Part shown: in pieces, positions 1 to 6,392 of the stretch
Layout of the letters: each line of letters begins with the position of its first letter
Position numbering within the stretch: position 1 is the first letter of the stretch
Assembly: GCA_036397475.1 (NCBI GenBank)
Contig: DASWIV010000391.1
Span: 1-11,240 of the forward strand
Length of the DNA: 11,240 nucleotides
Direction: 5' to 3'
Origin: DASWIV01 sp036397475
Lineage (GTDB): Bacteria > JAJVIF01 > JAPKYR01
Program-made: the position numbers and the translations under genes
The notes under the pieces: generated by a model
Told to the model about the DNA's origin: nothing
Database searches by the model: none
The model's input: the letters and a program-made list of their open reading frames with translations, nothing else

Positions 1-382
1 AGTCCGTTTCCTCTGCTGGTTCTTCATCCGGTGGAATCTCGAGATTACTGATAATGCCGTCAATCATAGCGGCGGTTTCTATAGACTTGTCTGCATGAAA
101 TACAAACGATGGAATTTTTCTCAGGGAGGATATTTTCCGGATTTCGCCTCGTATAAACACACTTGAGCCATTTAGAATTTCCACAATTTTTTCTCGCAGT
201 TCATCGTCACCCAGTACACTGACGTTAACATGAGCAACCGACATATCCCTGCTCACCTTGATCTCCGGAAAGGAGACAAAGGCATTGTCAAAAACCGGAT
301 CGCTGAATTCTGTCGTCACGAGCCGGTTAAGCTCCTCGCGGAAGAACGAAACGATCTTTTTCATTCTGATCTCGTCAGCCAT
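1..382 (-). CDS. rbfA: 30S ribosome-binding factor RbfA (3' end outside window)
   Basis: RbfA is a small KH-fold protein that binds the 30S subunit during late 16S rRNA maturation. I translated the minus strand from the ATG at 382-380. The reading gives 127 codons without a stop before the window edge. It begins MADEIRMKKIVSFFREEL and contains an internal stretch VSRDMSVAHVNVSVLGDDE, matching the usual RbfA pattern of V-S-D-L-S-x-A-x-V-x-V-S-V-L-G. A later arginine-rich stretch (FIRGEIRKISSLRKIPSF) and the D-x-S-I-E motif also fit the family. The family is usually about 115-130 residues, so the visible part is nearly complete, and the acidic tail (PPDEEPAEETD) is probably close to the true end. 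Only one base separates the start from the stop of the upstream DUF503 gene, suggesting translational coupling. A GAGTGG sequence about 9 bases before the ATG is a weak ribosome binding site. Confidence 0.93.
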   Translation of the reverse strand, partial: MADEIRMKKIVSFFREELNRLVTTEFSDPVFDNAFVSFPEIKVSRDMSVAHVNVSVLGDDELREKIVEILNGSSVFIRGEIRKISSLRKIPSFVFHADKSIETAAMIDGIISNLEIPPDEEPAEETD

Positions 383-383
383 T

Positions 384-665
384 TCAAAACCACTCTATAC
401 TCTGGCTTGTAATTTCAAGCCCGTTTCCATTCGCAAAGAATCCTTCGACTTTCTCAAATACTTTTTCAATCAGGGCACGTTCCGCGTTAACCATCGCTAC
501 CGCGATCCCGGCCGACTGGTGCAGATCCTGGTGCCCAACTTCGCTGATCGACACGTTGAACTTCGTCCTTACCCGCTCGATCACGCCCTTCAGCCTGTGG
601 CGCTTCTCTTTAAGAGTATCGCAACCGGGCAAATGCAGGTCCAGTGAAAGAAGCCCCACTATCAT
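384..665 (-). CDS. ylxP: DUF503 / YlxP family protein
   Basis: This 93-residue protein belongs to the DUF503 (YlxP-like) family, found between infB and rbfA in many bacteria. Its biochemical role is not firmly established, and the conserved place suggests a part in ribosome assembly or translation. The family signature is visible: an N-terminal MIVGLLSLDLHLPGCDTLKEKR, then HRLKGVIERVRTKFNVSISE, then the conserved EVGHQDLHQSAGIAVAMVN. The length equals the usual 90-95 residues, so the gene is complete. The ATG at 665-663 is the only start that keeps the conserved M-x-V-G beginning. A GGGG run about 10 bases upstream is a modest ribosome binding site. It lies 34 bases after infB and one base before rbfA, so it is almost certainly co-transcribed with both. 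Confidence 0.93.
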   Translation of the reverse strand: MIVGLLSLDLHLPGCDTLKEKRHRLKGVIERVRTKFNVSISEVGHQDLHQSAGIAVAMVNAERALIEKVFEKVEGFFANGNGLEITSQSIEWF

Positions 666-699
666 CTTACGAAATCCCCGTGTCTGAAAAATTAGAACT

Positions 700-3513
700 T
701 TATTCCTGAGACGATTTCGATGTCAAGGTTCTCAGCACCTTGATGGTCTCATATGCTACGACCTTATCGCCTTCCTGAAGGTCGTTAAATCCTTCGAGCA
801 TGATTCCGCATTCCTTGCCGGAATCGATCTCACGCACATCCTTGTCAAAATGCCGCAGGTTTGAAAGAACCTGCTTATGTATGACCTCGCTGTCGCGATA
901 GATCCTGATGTCGGCGCCCCTGGTCAATTTTCCTTCGTTTACGTTAAGCCCGGCGATTACCATCTTTCCGGTCTTCTTGAATATCGCCTTCACCTCGGCT
1001 GCACCGAGGATGACTTCCTTGTATTCAGGTTCCAGCAGGCCTTCGAGAGCGGCATGGATATCCTCTACAACCTTGTAAATTATATTGTAGGTACGGATAT
1101 CGATTCCTTCCATGGAAGCCTGTTTCCTGATCTCGGGACTCGCCACCACATTGAATCCGATAATAATCGCTTTCGATGCTATCGCAAGCATGACGTCCGA
1201 ATCCGTTATATTTCCGACCGCCGTATGGATGAAACTGACCGCGACCTCGTCGGTCGACAGCTGTTCAAGCTGCGATCGTATTGCTTCTATTGAACCCTGC
1301 AGGTCACCCTTCAGGATTATGTTCAGCTCTTTTGTTTCTCCCTTGGTCATCTTGGAGTAGAAATCTTCGAGGCTGATGGTGTTCACCATGGCAAGCCGAC
1401 CCTGCCTGTGATCCATCTCGCGGTTGTCGAAAATATCCTTCGCCGTTTTTTCATCGCGAAGCTCGTTCAGTTTATCTCCGGCTGCAGGAACATTGTTGAG
1501 CCCGGAAATCAGAACGGGGGTTGATGGACCGGCATGCTCAATAGAGGTCCCGTCTTCATCTGTCATCTGTCGTACACGACCCCACGATCTTCCCGCGACA
1601 ACATAGTCGCCTACGTCCAGCGTTCCACGCTGGACCAGAACTGTCGCAAGCGCGCCACGGCCCTTATCCAGCCGCGCCTCGATAATGTATCCTTCCGCCA
1701 TCGCGTCGGGATTGCCCTTGAGTTCGAGCACTTCGGTTACCGTAAGGACGTTTTCGAGCAGATCCTCGATTCCGATCTTCTGCTTCGCGCTGATCGGAAC
1801 CATAATTGTCTCTCCGCCCCATTCTTCCGGAACAAGCTGGTATTCCGCAAGTTGCTGCTTAACCCTGTCAGGGTTGGCGTCAGGCAGGTCGATTTTATTA
1901 ATTGCGACTACTATCTCGACCCCCGCGCTCTTGGCGTGGTCTATAGCTTCAATCGTCTGAGGCATGACACCATCGTTTGCAGCCACCACAAGAATGGCTA
2001 CATCGGTGACCTGAGCTCCTCTTGCCCTCATTGCGGTAAAGGCTGCGTGACCAGGCGTATCGATAAATGTAACTTCCCTGGTCTGGCCGTCCTTGGTAGT
2101 GTGCTCAATCTTGAAAGCACCGATCTTCTGCGTAATGCCACCAGCTTCTGTTGCGACAACATCCGTTCCCCGAATTGCGTCCAGCAGTTTGGTTTTACCA
2201 TGGTCGACATGGCCAAGTACCGTAACAACCGGAGGACGGACCACGAGTTGATCGGGAGTGTCCACATCATGTGTAAGAACATCCTCGATCAGCTTTATCT
2301 CTTTAAGCTCGTATTCATACTCAAAGTGATCGCAGATGAGTCCGGCGATCTCCTGGTCAACAACCTGGTTGATTGTCGCGAATATCTCCAATTCTCGCAT
2401 CAGGAAGGTGATAATTTCCGATGATTTTAATCCCATCTGGGCTGACAGGTCCCTTATGGACATATGCTCCTCGATCAGGATCTTCCGTTTCGCAGGACCC
2501 CTGTCCAACAAGGAATCCCGGTCTCTTCCACGGCCACGTCTGATCTTCCGCTTTATTGTCGTCGAAGGGTCGAGCTGGCTCTCAATTGTTTCCCTGGCGC
2601 GCTTCCCGCGTCCGCCCGTCGGGGATTTTTTAACCGTACCCTTGGCACCCGTAATAATCTTTCTTCTGCGCTTCTTCTTGCCGTCCCTCTGTTCACCTTT
2701 TCCGACAACCTTGTCTTTTTTGGAATCTATCGCAGAGCGCATTCCACCGGAGGCAAGTTTCTCCATGGACAAGGTCAGGTCCTGCTCTTTAGGTTTCAAA
2801 TAGTCGTTAGGTGTTGGTATCTTAGGAATTTTAGGCCTGGGAGGCGTTCTATGGTCAGTCGTGGTGCTGTCATTAGATTTTCCTACCGGGGCATATCTCC
2901 TCGATGAATCGCCGGACCGTTGTCCTTTCTGCTGGGAATCCGACCTGCCTGAATCTCTTCTACGGCGGGATCTGGATCCGGATTCGGATCCGGATTTCGC
3001 CTGATTGTGATCCGTTTTCTGCTGGTCACGCATAAATTCTCCGGTTGCCTGAACCGGAGTTTTATCAGCCTTGGCTTCTTCAACAGCTTTCTTGGCGTCT
3101 TCAATCGATGGAGGTGCCGGTTTATTCTGTACCTGCTTTTCGGGACTGGATGGAGCTCTTTCGGGTTTATCCCTGGGATCAGCGTCTGGTGAAGACGGCA
3201 CCCGTCGCACAACCTTCTTGATCACTTTTCGTGTAACGACACGCTTGCTGTCCTTATTCGGCATATCCGGGCGTGGCCTTACAGAAGGGCTTTTGGAAGT
3301 GGTGGAGATATCCCTGACCCGGAAATCCCTTTTACCGCGAACCGTCGAGCCACGTACAGCTCGTGATCTCAACGCGTTTCGGACCTTTTCAGCTTCGGCA
3401 TCTGACACTACTTTCATGTGCGAACTTGCGTCCACCCCTAATGTAGTGAGGTATTCGATCACCTTCGCTGAAGGGACCTCGAGCTCGGCGGCCAATTCGT
3501 GAATTCGTACCAT
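700..3513 (-). CDS. infB: Translation initiation factor IF-2
   Basis: IF-2 is the GTPase that brings initiator fMet-tRNA to the 30S subunit and promotes 50S joining. The 937-residue product has the complete architecture. There is an IF2_N helical motif at residues 1-50, then a long low-complexity linker rich in Lys, Arg, Ser and Pro (about 51-340), and a second IF2_N-type motif at about 345-400. The G domain carries G1 GHVDHGKT at 434-441, G3 DTPGH at 485-489, G4 NKID at 539-542 and G5 SAK at 575-577. Domains II, III and the tRNA-binding C-terminal domain follow (about 605-930). The G2 segment reads GGITQKIGAF (T461), with Lys463 where many bacterial IF-2 proteins have His. The ATG at 3513-3511 is supported by GGAGGAA about 11 bases upstream. 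It follows ylxR by 57 bases and precedes ylxP by 34, so it belongs to one operon. Confidence 0.98.
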   Translation of the reverse strand: MVRIHELAAELEVPSAKVIEYLTTLGVDASSHMKVVSDAEAEKVRNALRSRAVRGSTVRGKRDFRVRDISTTSKSPSVRPRPDMPNKDSKRVVTRKVIKKVVRRVPSSPDADPRDKPERAPSSPEKQVQNKPAPPSIEDAKKAVEEAKADKTPVQATGEFMRDQQKTDHNQAKSGSESGSRSRRRRDSGRSDSQQKGQRSGDSSRRYAPVGKSNDSTTTDHRTPPRPKIPKIPTPNDYLKPKEQDLTLSMEKLASGGMRSAIDSKKDKVVGKGEQRDGKKKRRRKIITGAKGTVKKSPTGGRGKRARETIESQLDPSTTIKRKIRRGRGRDRDSLLDRGPAKRKILIEEHMSIRDLSAQMGLKSSEIITFLMRELEIFATINQVVDQEIAGLICDHFEYEYELKEIKLIEDVLTHDVDTPDQLVVRPPVVTVLGHVDHGKTKLLDAIRGTDVVATEAGGITQKIGAFKIEHTTKDGQTREVTFIDTPGHAAFTAMRARGAQVTDVAILVVAANDGVMPQTIEAIDHAKSAGVEIVVAINKIDLPDANPDRVKQQLAEYQLVPEEWGGETIMVPISAKQKIGIEDLLENVLTVTEVLELKGNPDAMAEGYIIEARLDKGRGALATVLVQRGTLDVGDYVVAGRSWGRVRQMTDEDGTSIEHAGPSTPVLISGLNNVPAAGDKLNELRDEKTAKDIFDNREMDHRQGRLAMVNTISLEDFYSKMTKGETKELNIILKGDLQGSIEAIRSQLEQLSTDEVAVSFIHTAVGNITDSDVMLAIASKAIIIGFNVVASPEIRKQASMEGIDIRTYNIIYKVVEDIHAALEGLLEPEYKEVILGAAEVKAIFKKTGKMVIAGLNVNEGKLTRGADIRIYRDSEVIHKQVLSNLRHFDKDVREIDSGKECGIMLEGFNDLQEGDKVVAYETIKVLRTLTSKSSQE

Positions 3514-3570
3514 TCTTTAGAACGTTCCTCCGGCTCCTGTCCAGGTTGGAGATGTTTCCACTAAGTTACG

Positions 3571-3852
3571 TCATTGCGCACTCTCCGCATTGGACAGGAA
3601 GTCTATTACTTCGTCCCGGACATGTGCCGGTAACGAGATTTTCATCAATTTTTCAGGCGCTTTCCGCCTCATAACTTTTTCAAAACATTTTTCCATGGGA
3701 CAGAAATACAAACTGCGTCCCTGATATTTGATTTTCGGATCGAATACAATTTCGTGACCGTGGGATTCCGGAAGCCTGACGATCCTGATCAGTTCCGATT
3801 TCCCGCGAATTGCCCCGCATCCGGCGCATCTACGTTCCGGACTCGACTTCAT
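3571..3852 (-). CDS. ylxR: YlxR family RNA-binding protein (DUF448)
   Basis: This 93-residue basic protein matches the YlxR (DUF448) family, a small RNA-binding protein nearly always encoded between nusA and infB. In Bacillus subtilis the family member has been linked to RNase P modulation and given the name RnpM. The sequence shows the diagnostic RRCAGCGAIRGKSELIRIVR segment at residues 7-26, then a central loop, then GRSLYFCPMEKCFEKVMRRK, corresponding to the usual G-R-G-A-Y-x-C motif with nearby Cys. The Cys residues at both motifs are retained. The start at 3852-3850 lies inside the end of nusA, giving a 23-base overlap in another frame. This overlap points to translational coupling, because only a weak GGAAG precedes the ATG. 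The length is typical. Confidence 0.95.
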   Translation of the reverse strand: MKSSPERRCAGCGAIRGKSELIRIVRLPESHGHEIVFDPKIKYQGRSLYFCPMEKCFEKVMRRKAPEKLMKISLPAHVRDEVIDFLSNAESAQ

Positions 3853-5272
3853 CCGCTTTTACTTCCACAGCCTCGGAAGATTCCGCATCTTCTCCGGATT
3901 CTTCCTCAACTTCGATCACTTCTTCAATTGCTACTTTCTCTGCTTCAGCCTTAGCTTCAGCTTCCGCCTGCTGCGCTTCTTCATACGTCTCGTAAGACAA
4001 TCCGTGCTGGTTCAGGTATTTCTCGAGTTCTGATAATGCCGCCTCTCCAAATCCTTTTGCACTTAGAAGTGTAGCGCGGTCTTCGGACATAAGGTCGCCA
4101 AGAGTTTTGTATCCGGCTTCCGTTAATCCGTCGATGGCCGGCTTCCTCAACGGGAGTTCTCCTACAGGCATATTCATCAATTCTTCGATTTCTTTTTCCC
4201 TGTCGGCTGCCCTTGCCTTAATTTCCTGGTCAAGCTGCTCCTTGTCGTTCCGGATATCGATATCCCATCCGGTCAGCCTGATCGCAAGGCGGACATTCTG
4301 CCCGTTTGTGCCGATTGCGAGCGACGCCTGATCCTCCGGGACAATTACTTCCGCGCGTTCCTCATCGTCGAAAATCTCGACAGAGTAAACCTTGGCTGGA
4401 GCGAGAGCGTTCGCGATAAAGTCGAACGGATCTTCTGTCCAGTGAATGATATCGATATTTTCACCCTTCAATTCGTTGACGACCGCCTGTACGCGGCTTC
4501 CCTTGGATCCGACACAGGCGCCTACAGGGTCTACCTCGTTTGAGTTCGAGTAGACAGCCATCTTGGTGCGGAATCCAGCGTCGCGCGCTATTCTAACAAC
4601 CTCGACAGTTCCCTCTAAAATTTCGGGGACTTCGAGTTCAAACAGCCGCCTGACGAAATCCGGATGCGCCCTCGAAAGAATGATCCTCGGACCCTTGGGA
4701 GTCTGTTTAACTTCGAGGATCATGGCTTTTATGGTAGAGCGCGGCACATAGCGTTCGTTTCTAAGCTGCTCCGAGGGCGGTATTAATCCTTCCGCCTTGT
4801 CAAGCTCAACATAAACCTGGCCCTTTTCACGGCGCCGGATCTTTCCTGTAATGAGCTCGCCCTCGCGTCCGAGAAATTCCTGGTAGACAAGATCTCTCTC
4901 GGCTTCCTTGATACGCTGCATGACTACCTGTTTGGCAGCCTGCGCGGCAATTCGCCCGAATTCCAGATCGAGACCCGATCCGTCGCACTCGACAAAATCG
5001 TCGTACCCGGCTTCCGGATCGATAGTCTTGGCTTCATCCAGGGAAATCTCGGTGTCAGGATCGTCCATTTCCTTGACGACCTGCCTGAGCAGGTGGATGT
5101 CCATTTTCCCGCCATCGGGTTTAAGGATAATCCTTGGCTGGATCTCCTTGCCATGCTCTTTTCTGTAAGCTGATACCAGGGCAGCTTCAAGTGCGTCGAC
5201 CACAACATCCTGTGGGACACCGCGTTCTCTGATTATCAGCTCTATTGCATATTCCAGGTCGGTGAAATGCAA
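3830..5272 (-). CDS. nusA: Transcription termination/antitermination factor NusA
   Basis: NusA binds RNA polymerase and nascent RNA, controlling pausing, termination and antitermination. The 480-residue protein shows the RNAP-binding N-terminal domain (1-130, with GVPQDVVVDALEAALVSAY), an S1 domain (about 138-202) and two KH domains. KH1 contains DPVGACVGSKGSRVQAVV at 248-265 and KH2 contains AIGTNGQNVRLAIRLTGW at 319-336. After KH2 comes a helical linker, then a domain at about 369-428 that resembles the RNA polymerase alpha C-terminal domain (LGDL at 391-394, GFGEAALSELEKYL at 407-420, GLS at 424-426). A Glu/Ala-rich acidic tail ends the protein (430-480). The start is TTG at 5272-5270, chosen because GGAGGT ends 5 bases upstream and the usual NusA N-terminus follows directly. 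The stop is TAG. It follows rimP with a 134-base gap and overlaps ylxR. Confidence 0.97.
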   Translation of the reverse strand: MHFTDLEYAIELIIRERGVPQDVVVDALEAALVSAYRKEHGKEIQPRIILKPDGGKMDIHLLRQVVKEMDDPDTEISLDEAKTIDPEAGYDDFVECDGSGLDLEFGRIAAQAAKQVVMQRIKEAERDLVYQEFLGREGELITGKIRRREKGQVYVELDKAEGLIPPSEQLRNERYVPRSTIKAMILEVKQTPKGPRIILSRAHPDFVRRLFELEVPEILEGTVEVVRIARDAGFRTKMAVYSNSNEVDPVGACVGSKGSRVQAVVNELKGENIDIIHWTEDPFDFIANALAPAKVYSVEIFDDEERAEVIVPEDQASLAIGTNGQNVRLAIRLTGWDIDIRNDKEQLDQEIKARAADREKEIEELMNMPVGELPLRKPAIDGLTEAGYKTLGDLMSEDRATLLSAKGFGEAALSELEKYLNQHGLSYETYEEAQQAEAEAKAEAEKVAIEEVIEVEEESGEDAESSEAVEVKADEVESGT

Positions 5273-5277
5273 TTTCG

Positions 5278-5283
5278 ACCTCC
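5278..5283 (-). promoter_or_regulatory. Ribosome binding site fixing the TTG start of nusA
   Basis: The minus strand reads GGAGGT at 5283-5278, five bases before the TTG at 5272-5270. This is a near-perfect Shine-Dalgarno sequence at good spacing. No ATG or GTG nearby would preserve the conserved NusA N-terminus, so the site decides the start. Confidence 0.85.
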
Positions 5284-5290
5284 GACTTTC

Positions 5291-5336
5291 CGGTTCGTGA
5301 ATTTTCTACCGAATTAACCGGAAAAATGCCGAACCG
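5291..5336 (-). promoter_or_regulatory. Inverted repeat in the nusA leader
   Basis: On the minus strand CGGTTCG (5336-5330) pairs with CGAACCG (5297-5291), a perfect 7-bp stem. Inside it TTTTC can pair with GAAAA (5 bp), closing a 14-base loop. An alternative CCGGTT/AACCGG pairing uses the same 3' arm. The element ends 7 bases before the nusA ribosome binding site. It could act in autoregulation of nusA or protect the transcript end; this is inference from position only. Confidence 0.5.
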
Positions 5337-5340
5337 TATA

Positions 5341-5368
5341 ATAATAACAGAATTCTAATTCTATGTCA
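5341..5368 (-). promoter_or_regulatory. Possible secondary promoter upstream of nusA
   Basis: The AT-rich gap between rimP and nusA contains TGACAT (5368-5363) and TATTAT (5346-5341) on the minus strand, separated by 16 bases. This resembles a sigma-70-type promoter and would start transcription near 5334, at the beginning of the leader inverted repeat. Several overlapping TTAT repeats make the exact -10 box uncertain. Confidence 0.3.
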
Positions 5369-5406
5369 TTCAATCTAATATATTAGTATCGACACAACAC
5401 CCCGGA

Positions 5407-5886
5407 TTACTTAAACCCGTCCGGATACTCCGGCACCAGCCTTACTTCTTTCCATAAGCCGAATGATAACGCCACATGCCCTTCTTCTGTCTCAGCCAGG
5501 TTTATGGTGCCATTATCATAGCCTGCCAGAACACCGGAGATTTTCTTTCGGTCGCCTATTTTCTCATGCAGCCACACTGTGACTTTTTTACCGATGAACC
5601 GCTGAAAATCCCGGTCTTTCTTGATAATCCGGTCAAGTCCGGGCGAACTAACGATCAATCCGATACTGTCGTCCAGATATCCCTCGGCTATCAATCGAAA
5701 CCTGAGAGAGCGGGATATCTTCCCGCAGTCTTCAGCGGTGATGCCGCCTTCGATATCGCAGTAAATCTCGAGGACCGGATTTCCGATCGAGCCCTTAACG
5801 CGTATATCTACAAGCTCATAGCCCTGGTGCTCAAGGTAATCCTCAACGAGTTTTTCAATTCTATCTACTGCGATCGGCGACGGCAT
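5407..5886 (-). CDS. rimP: Ribosome maturation factor RimP
   Basis: RimP assists 30S subunit maturation. Starting at the ATG at 5886-5884, the product has 159 residues. The N-terminal domain includes VDRIEKLVEDYLEHQGYELV, then ITAEDCGKISRSLRFRL, equivalent to the family's G-V-T-x-D-D-C-x-x-V-S-R. The hallmark VSSPGLDR follows, then a C-terminal SH3-like domain with FIGKKVTVWL and a final WKEVRLVPEY. A TTG at 5904-5902 would add six residues but has no ribosome binding site, whereas GGAAGTGA lies about 11 bases before the ATG, so I prefer the ATG. RimP is the first gene of the operon, and a terminator-like hairpin lies 26 bases upstream of its start. The combination of rimP with nusA and infB is one of the most conserved bacterial gene neighbourhoods. 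Confidence 0.95.
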   Translation of the reverse strand: MPSPIAVDRIEKLVEDYLEHQGYELVDIRVKGSIGNPVLEIYCDIEGGITAEDCGKISRSLRFRLIAEGYLDDSIGLIVSSPGLDRIIKKDRDFQRFIGKKVTVWLHEKIGDRKKISGVLAGYDNGTINLAETEEGHVALSFGLWKEVRLVPEYPDGFK

Positions 5887-5911
5887 AGCCGGTTTCACTT
5901 CCAAAAAGGCG

Positions 5912-5940
5912 AAAAAAATAGCGGAACTTCAAGTCCCGCT
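5912..5940 (-). terminator. Intrinsic terminator in the rimP leader (attenuator candidate)
   Basis: On the minus strand the stem AGCGGGACTT / AAGTTCCGCT (5940-5931 and 5929-5920, one G-T pair; the innermost pairs probably form the loop) is followed after one base by seven T residues (5918-5912). It stands between the predicted promoter and the rimP start and there is no upstream gene on this strand in the window, so it is more likely an attenuator than the terminator of another gene. Confidence 0.7.
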
Positions 5941-5955
5941 TTTCACCGAAAAGCG
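5937..5955 (-). promoter_or_regulatory. Leader hairpin overlapping the terminator (antiterminator candidate)
   Basis: On the minus strand CGCTTTTC (5955-5948) and GAAAAGCG (5944-5937) form a perfect 8-bp stem with a GGT loop. Its last four bases (5940-5937) are the first four of the terminator stem, so the two helices cannot both form fully. It begins about five bases after the predicted transcription start. Confidence 0.6.
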
Positions 5956-5966
5956 CTGATAGTTAA

Positions 5967-5995
5967 TGTATAGCATTAAATTTATGTACATGCAA
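5967..5995 (-). promoter_or_regulatory. Promoter of the rimP-nusA-infB operon
   Basis: The minus strand shows TTGCAT (5995-5990), a 17-base spacer, and TATACA (5972-5967). TGC directly precedes the -10 box, making it an extended -10. The predicted start is an A near 5960. The next gene upstream is divergent, so this is the natural place for the operon promoter. Confidence 0.6.
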
Positions 5996-6054
5996 GTGAA
6001 ATGGGGATTTTGTTCAGTATGTTCTGCCCGCGGGTAAGCAGGTCGGTTGGGGAA

Positions 6055-6081
6055 GAGCCCTCCATGACTGCCGGGCCCTGG
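6055..6081. repeat. 27-bp direct repeat, copy 1
   Basis: The sequence runs from GAGCCCTCCATGACTG through CCGGGCCCTGG. It matches copy 2 (91 bases downstream) at 26 of 27 positions and contains the palindrome GGGCCC. Similarity continues weakly for about 15 bases beyond the 3' end (GTAC..ACT in both). Confidence 0.85.
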
Positions 6082-6145
6082 GAATGTACAACTCTGGAAG
6101 AATGTTTAAAAGCATGAGTATTAATGGATGACCGGATAATCTGAG

Positions 6146-6172
6146 GAGCCCTCCATCACTGCCGGGCCCTGG
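6146..6172. repeat. 27-bp direct repeat, copy 2
   Basis: The sequence runs from GAGCCCTCCATCACTG through CCGGGCCCTGG and differs from copy 1 only by C for G at base 12. Two near-identical copies in a non-coding spacer suggest a dispersed intergenic repeat or paired protein-binding sites. Confidence 0.85.
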
Positions 6173-6194
6173 AAGGGTACTACTAAATATTACC

Positions 6195-6218
6195 GGGCAT
6201 TGGTGTTGACGAATGCCC
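6195..6218. repeat. Inverted repeat GGGCATT/AATGCCC
   Basis: GGGCATT (6195-6201) and AATGCCC (6212-6218) form a perfect 7-bp inverted repeat around a 10-base centre that contains TTGACG. It lies about 22 bases upstream of the possible extended -10 of the lipoprotein gene. It could be an operator, or a weak terminator because no good T run follows on either strand. Confidence 0.5.
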
Positions 6219-6239
6219 CTTCTATTCAAACTAGTTAAA

Positions 6240-6248
6240 TGCTATAAA
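6240..6248 (+). promoter_or_regulatory. Possible extended -10 promoter of the lipoprotein unit
   Basis: TGCTATAAA at 6240-6248 is an extended -10 box, close in sequence to the TGCTATACA of the divergent operon promoter. The -35 region is poor (TTCTAT at 6220-6225, 17 bases upstream). Transcription would start near 6255, leaving a leader of about 138 bases. Confidence 0.35.
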
Positions 6249-6392
6249 CCACTATCATTGAAAATCACTTCCCGTTTTGATAGCATAATACATACATTCC
6301 TCATATAAGGTTTAAGGAATTCCGCATCTACATTAGCGTGCGCGCGATGAATCGTGTCCACGTCGCATCACCTACAAGCAGGTAACACAAAA

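Larger units (their letters stand above)
5887..6392. other. Divergent intergenic region between rimP and the lipoprotein gene
   Basis: No convincing gene lies in these 506 bases. On the minus strand it holds the rimP leader with overlapping hairpins and the operon promoter. The middle part contains a GCCCGCGGG motif (6026-6034), two 27-base direct repeats, a palindrome and a possible plus-strand promoter. A 71-codon minus-strand reading frame across the repeats (6014-6229) has no ribosome binding site or recognisable family and looks accidental. Confidence 0.7.

Noticed and set aside
1534..2424. A 296-codon plus-strand open frame inside infB
   Set aside because: It lies fully antisense to the highly conserved IF-2 G domain and its translation resembles no protein family.
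2968..2998. Short tandem GGATC(C/T)-like units inside infB
   Set aside because: They encode the Ser/Gly-rich part of the IF-2 linker in frame, where low-complexity sequence is expected.
5887..5904. TTG at 5904 as the start of rimP
   Set aside because: No ribosome binding site precedes it and the extra six residues are not part of the conserved RimP N-terminus; the ATG at 5886 has a modest site.
6014..6229. A 71-codon minus-strand frame across the direct repeats
   Set aside because: No ribosome binding site, sequence made largely by the repeats and GC-rich motifs, and it would read into the operon promoter.
6206..6234. TTGACG at 6206-6211 as a -35 box
   Set aside because: At 16-18 bases downstream the sequence (AACTAG region) is not a -10 box, and the TATAAA at 6243 is too far away.
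6354..6392. GTG at 6354 as the start of the lipoprotein
   Set aside because: No ribosome binding site; the extra 13 residues would precede a complete lipoprotein signal peptide that starts at the ATG at 6393.
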